Assembly (NCBI GenBank): GCA_021201135.1 | Contig: JAJQGT010000006.1 | Coordinates: 685,548 to 749,547, forward strand | From: Oscillospiraceae bacterium | Lineage (GTDB): Bacteria; Bacillota; Clostridia; Oscillospirales; Ruminococcaceae | Direction of reading: 5' to 3' | DNA: 64,000 bases | Shown: piece after piece, positions 58,895 to 64,000 of the stretch | Numbering within the stretch: position 1 is the first letter of the stretch | Layout of the letters: every line of letters begins with the position of its first letter | The notes under the pieces: generated by a model | What the model was told of the DNA's origin: nothing | What the model saw: only the letters and a program-made list of their open reading frames with translations | Database searches by the model: none | Position numbers and translations under genes: made by a program

Positions 58895-60103
58895 ATGAGC
58901 TATACTCCCGACGAAATTCTCCAGTATATCGAGGAAGAGGATGTTAAGTTCATCCGCTTGGCGTTCTGCGATGTTTTCGGAACACCGAAAAACATTTCCA
59001 TCATGCCGAACGAGATGAGGCGTGCCTTCGAGCAGGGTATCTCGATAGATTCCTCCGCAATCGCCGGCTTCGGCGACGAAAGCCGCTCGGACATGCTCCT
59101 TATCCCCGACCCTTCGGAGATATCCATTCTCCCCTGGAGACCGGAGCACGGAAGAGTCGTAAGAATGTTTTGCACCGTTTGCAACCCCGACAAAACGGTC
59201 TTTGAAGCGGACGCAAGAAGCTTGCTCAAGAAGACTGCGGAAGAGCTCAAAGCCGAAGGGTTCGAGTTCAATTTCGGTCCCGAGACGGAGTTTTATCTCT
59301 TCAAGCGTGACGAAAACGGCGAGCCCACGAAGATTCCCTATGACCATGCGGGCTATATGGACATAGCGCCCGAGGACAAGGGCGAAAACGTCCGCCGTGA
59401 AATCTGCTTAACACTTGAGCAGATGGGCATCGTGCCGGAGTCTTCCCACCACGAGGAGGGTCCGAGCCAAAATAAAATCAGCTTCAGATATTCCGACGCC
59501 CTCAAAGCCGCAGACCATGCGATTACATTCCGCTCTGTTGTAAAGACCATCGCCGCAAGGAACGGGCTTGTTGCGGACTTCTCACCGAAGCCGCTTGACG
59601 GTCTTCCCGGCAACGGAATGCACATAAATATCTCCGCCGTATATAACGGCGAGGATGTCCTTCCTTACGCAACAGCGGGAATACTCAAACATATTTCCGA
59701 AATAACGCTGTTTTTAAATTCCCATCCCGATTCATACAAAAGATTCGGTGCAAACAAGGCACCCCTCTATATATCCTGGTCGGAGCAGAACCGCTCCCAG
59801 CTCATAAGAATTCCCGCAACAAAGCGTGAATACAAGAGAGCGGAGCTAAGGTCTCCCGACCCGATGTGCAACCCTTATCTCGCACTTTTACTTCTCATGA
59901 AGGCTATGGCAGACGGAATCAGGAACAAGCTTCCCCTCTGCCCGCCGACAGACATAAATCTCTTCAAGGCATCGCCCAAGGAGCTTTCGGGCTTCGAAAT
60001 GCTCCCAAGAAGCCTCAGCGAAGCCGTTACTGCGGCTCAGGACTCCGATTTCGTCAGAGCCTCGGTTCCGCAGTCGATAATCGACAACTACTCTTCAAGG
60101 TAA
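58895..60103 (+). CDS. glnA: Glutamine synthetase (short type I form)
   Basis: Enzyme of 402 residues making glutamine from glutamate, ammonia and ATP. Visible motifs: FNFGPETEFYLF (metal-binding), HHEEGPSQNKISFRY in place of HHEVAPGQHEI, and NGMHINIS and NRSQLIRIPATKREYKRAELRSPDP, ending in CNPYLALLLLMKA. It is some 40-60 residues shorter than common GSI enzymes. Substitutions around the ammonia site make a paralogue with other amine substrates possible, but sitting between glutamate synthase and the ANTAR gene argues for true GS. Confidence 0.87.
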   Translation: MSYTPDEILQYIEEEDVKFIRLAFCDVFGTPKNISIMPNEMRRAFEQGISIDSSAIAGFGDESRSDMLLIPDPSEISILPWRPEHGRVVRMFCTVCNPDKTVFEADARSLLKKTAEELKAEGFEFNFGPETEFYLFKRDENGEPTKIPYDHAGYMDIAPEDKGENVRREICLTLEQMGIVPESSHHEEGPSQNKISFRYSDALKAADHAITFRSVVKTIAARNGLVADFSPKPLDGLPGNGMHINISAVYNGEDVLPYATAGILKHISEITLFLNSHPDSYKRFGANKAPLYISWSEQNRSQLIRIPATKREYKRAELRSPDPMCNPYLALLLLMKAMADGIRNKLPLCPPTDINLFKASPKELSGFEMLPRSLSEAVTAAQDSDFVRASVPQSIIDNYSSR

Positions 60104-60151
60104 ACCAGTCCATATAATTTGTAACGCCATATTAAACCGGGGGTCGTGAAA

Positions 60152-62416
<2,265 letters not shown>

Positions 62417-62463
62417 TATAAGTGACCAAATGAAACTTTGTATATTCAAAGGGATTGATTAGA

Positions 62464-63921
62464 ATGAATGAAATTCACGAGGAGTGCGGGATTTTCGGGG
62501 TTTATGCTCCGGATACAAGACGACTCTCGGATATGGTTTACTATGGGTTGTATGCTCTTCAGCACCGTGGGCAGGAAAGCTGCGGCATGGTCGTTTGCGA
62601 CGACGGGCTTTTCTATTCCCATAAGGATTTGGGACTCGTGGGCGAAGTGTTTACAAAAGAGGCTATCGCTTCGCTTCCCACGGGACAGATGGCTGTCGGG
62701 CACGTCCGCTACGGCACCACCGGCGGCACAAGCAGAGCTAATTGTCAGCCTATCGAAGTAAACCACTGCAAGGGCAGACTTGCTCTTGCACATAGCGGAA
62801 ATTTAACGAACGCCTATGAGCTTCGGGCTCGTCTCGAGCTCTCAGGCGCCATATTCCACACCACCAGCGACACCGAAACCATAGCTTATATTGTCACGCA
62901 GGAGCGATTGACCGCACCCTCGATTGAGGAAGCGGTGAACCGCGCCGCTTGGCGTTTGGAGGGTGCTTATTCCCTCGTATTCATGTCGGCTACGAAGCTG
63001 ATTGCCATGCGAGACGCGCACGGCTTCCGCCCCCTTTGCTACGGCAAAACGCCCGACGGATGCTATGTCGTCACGTCGGAAAGCTGTGCCTTGGCGGCTG
63101 TGGGAGCTGAATTCATAAGAGACATTCTCCCCGGCGAAATCGTCGTCTTCGACGAGAACGGGGTCTACTCAATCACCGACCACTGCGGCAAGAAGCCGGA
63201 AAGGCTCTGCGTTTTCGAGTATATCTACTTCGCGCGCTCCGATTCCGTAATCAACGGTGTTTCGGTTCATGCGGCAAGAAGAAAAGCGGGCGAGCTTCTC
63301 GCCAAAAGCCACCCGGTCGAGGCTGACGTCGTCATCGGTGTGCCCGATTCGGGGCTCGATGCGGCACTCGGCTATTCGATGGCTTCGGGGATTCCGTATG
63401 AATTAGGATTTATCAAGAATAAATACGTCGGCAGGACATTTATCTCGCCGACACAGAGCGACAGGCTCGACCAGGTCCGAATCAAGCTTAGCCCAATCAG
63501 CGAGGCGGTCACGGGAAAGCGCGTTATAATGATTGACGACTCAATCGTCAGAGGCACGGCCAGTGCACAGATAGTAAAGCTTCTCCGCAACGCCGGTGCT
63601 ACCGAGGTTCACGTCAGGATTTCGTCGCCGCCGTTCCTTAATCCCTGCTACTACGGCACGGACATCGATTCCGAAAACGGGCTCATCGCATGCAGTCACA
63701 CGGTCGAGGAAATCGCCGAAATCATCGGTGCGGACAGTCTCGGGTATCTTCCCACAGAGGACTTAAAAATTCTCGCTGAGAGCGAAAACATCTGCACATC
63801 CTGCTTCACCGGCGATTATCCTACAGGTATTCCCGTCCACACAGACAAGGGTCGCTTCGAGGGAAAGCTCTCCGAAGCGAAGCCGCAAAAATCTCGTTTA
63901 TACAAGTCAAAATCTAAATAA
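62464..63921 (+). CDS. purF: Amidophosphoribosyltransferase
   Basis: Enzyme of 485 residues for the first step of purine synthesis (PRPP plus glutamine to phosphoribosylamine). Start ATG 62464 (MNEIHEECGIF) lies 9 nt behind AAAGGGA; the catalytic Cys8 follows a 7-residue propeptide. Class II amidotransferase motifs LQHRGQESCG and GHVRYGTTG are followed by the PRPP site RVIMIDDSIVRGT and Cys ligands for an FeS cluster (PCYYG and CTSCFTG), as in B. subtilis PurF. purC follows by 28 bp. No own promoter is obvious, so it may be read from the nitrogen operon through repeat E. Confidence 0.95.
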   Translation: MNEIHEECGIFGVYAPDTRRLSDMVYYGLYALQHRGQESCGMVVCDDGLFYSHKDLGLVGEVFTKEAIASLPTGQMAVGHVRYGTTGGTSRANCQPIEVNHCKGRLALAHSGNLTNAYELRARLELSGAIFHTTSDTETIAYIVTQERLTAPSIEEAVNRAAWRLEGAYSLVFMSATKLIAMRDAHGFRPLCYGKTPDGCYVVTSESCALAAVGAEFIRDILPGEIVVFDENGVYSITDHCGKKPERLCVFEYIYFARSDSVINGVSVHAARRKAGELLAKSHPVEADVVIGVPDSGLDAALGYSMASGIPYELGFIKNKYVGRTFISPTQSDRLDQVRIKLSPISEAVTGKRVIMIDDSIVRGTASAQIVKLLRNAGATEVHVRISSPPFLNPCYYGTDIDSENGLIACSHTVEEIAEIIGADSLGYLPTEDLKILAESENICTSCFTGDYPTGIPVHTDKGRFEGKLSEAKPQKSRLYKSKSK

Positions 63922-63949
63922 ATTCAAACACTTTTAGGAGGACATTATC

Positions 63950-64000
63950 ATGAACAAGCTTTATGAAGGAAAGTCGAAAATCGTTTACGAGGGCACAGAC
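63950..64000 (+). CDS. purC: SAICAR synthetase, 5' end (partial)
   Basis: ATG 63950 behind TAGGAGGA opens MNKLYEGKSKIVYEGTD and runs off the window. KLYEGKSKI(V/L)Y is the N-terminus of phosphoribosylaminoimidazole-succinocarboxamide synthase. Order purF-purC supports this. Confidence 0.9.
   Translation, partial: MNKLYEGKSKIVYEGTD

Overview
The window looks like chromosomal DNA of an anaerobic Gram-positive Clostridia member, most like the Oscillospiraceae/Ruminococcaceae of the gut. The support is indirect: many lipoprotein signal peptides, ferredoxins and a ferredoxin-thioredoxin-reductase-like protein, an archaeal-type split glutamate synthase, ANTAR control of nitrogen genes, tandem large serine recombinases, DUF3791/DUF3990 genes and abundant short palindromic repeats. 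Strong sigma-A-type promoters (TTGACA-17-TATAAT) and AGGAGG ribosome binding sites are easy to see. No rRNA, tRNA or CRISPR array was seen.

Layout. 1-3.3 kb: AT-rich, partly decayed polysaccharide locus (two intact glycosyltransferases, a truncated sialyl/polysialyltransferase-like gene, a broken Wzy-like polymerase). 3.4-22.2 kb: thirteen minus-strand genes. Seven are tandem, mostly 4-bp-overlapping lipoprotein genes of two kinds (solute-binding-like and propeller-like, with one fusion of the two). They are followed by an ABC-2 ATPase/permease pair, a BceRS-like two-component system and a BceAB-like transporter. 22.2-28.4 kb: four overlapping genes for three large serine recombinases and one degenerate resolvase-like protein, then a DUF3791-DUF3990-DUF3791 module. 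28.6-36.1 kb: acyl-ACP thioesterase, ferredoxin, RodA/FtsW, GalK, TrmB, and a TctCBA tricarboxylate transporter. 36.2-53.6 kb: mixed housekeeping and accessory genes, including a small membrane peptide under metal-operator-like palindromes, a DUF4143 ATPase, AraD, an FTR-like/thioredoxin pair, an EF-G paralogue, an SGNH hydrolase, a GH53 galactanase, acn-icd, a PIN/Phd toxin-antitoxin pair, YitT and PlsC. 53.7-64 kb: nitrogen operon with split glutamate synthase, glutamine synthetase, ANTAR regulator and CTP synthase, then purF and the start of purC.

How the parts connect. The nitrogen operon begins with a short leader that can fold either into two hexaloop hairpins (ANTAR antiterminator type) or into an intrinsic terminator, and the operon itself encodes an ANTAR protein, so a closed regulatory loop is likely. 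Aconitase and isocitrate dehydrogenase would supply 2-oxoglutarate to the GS/GOGAT genes, and CTP synthase and PurF consume the glutamine. The lipoprotein array with its ABC genes is the best candidate for an undescribed system: the fusion protein joins the two lipoprotein types in the same order as neighbouring separate genes. Short repeats with AAACCCC ends repeatedly sit exactly on stop codons, and two repeats have been taken up into protein C-termini.
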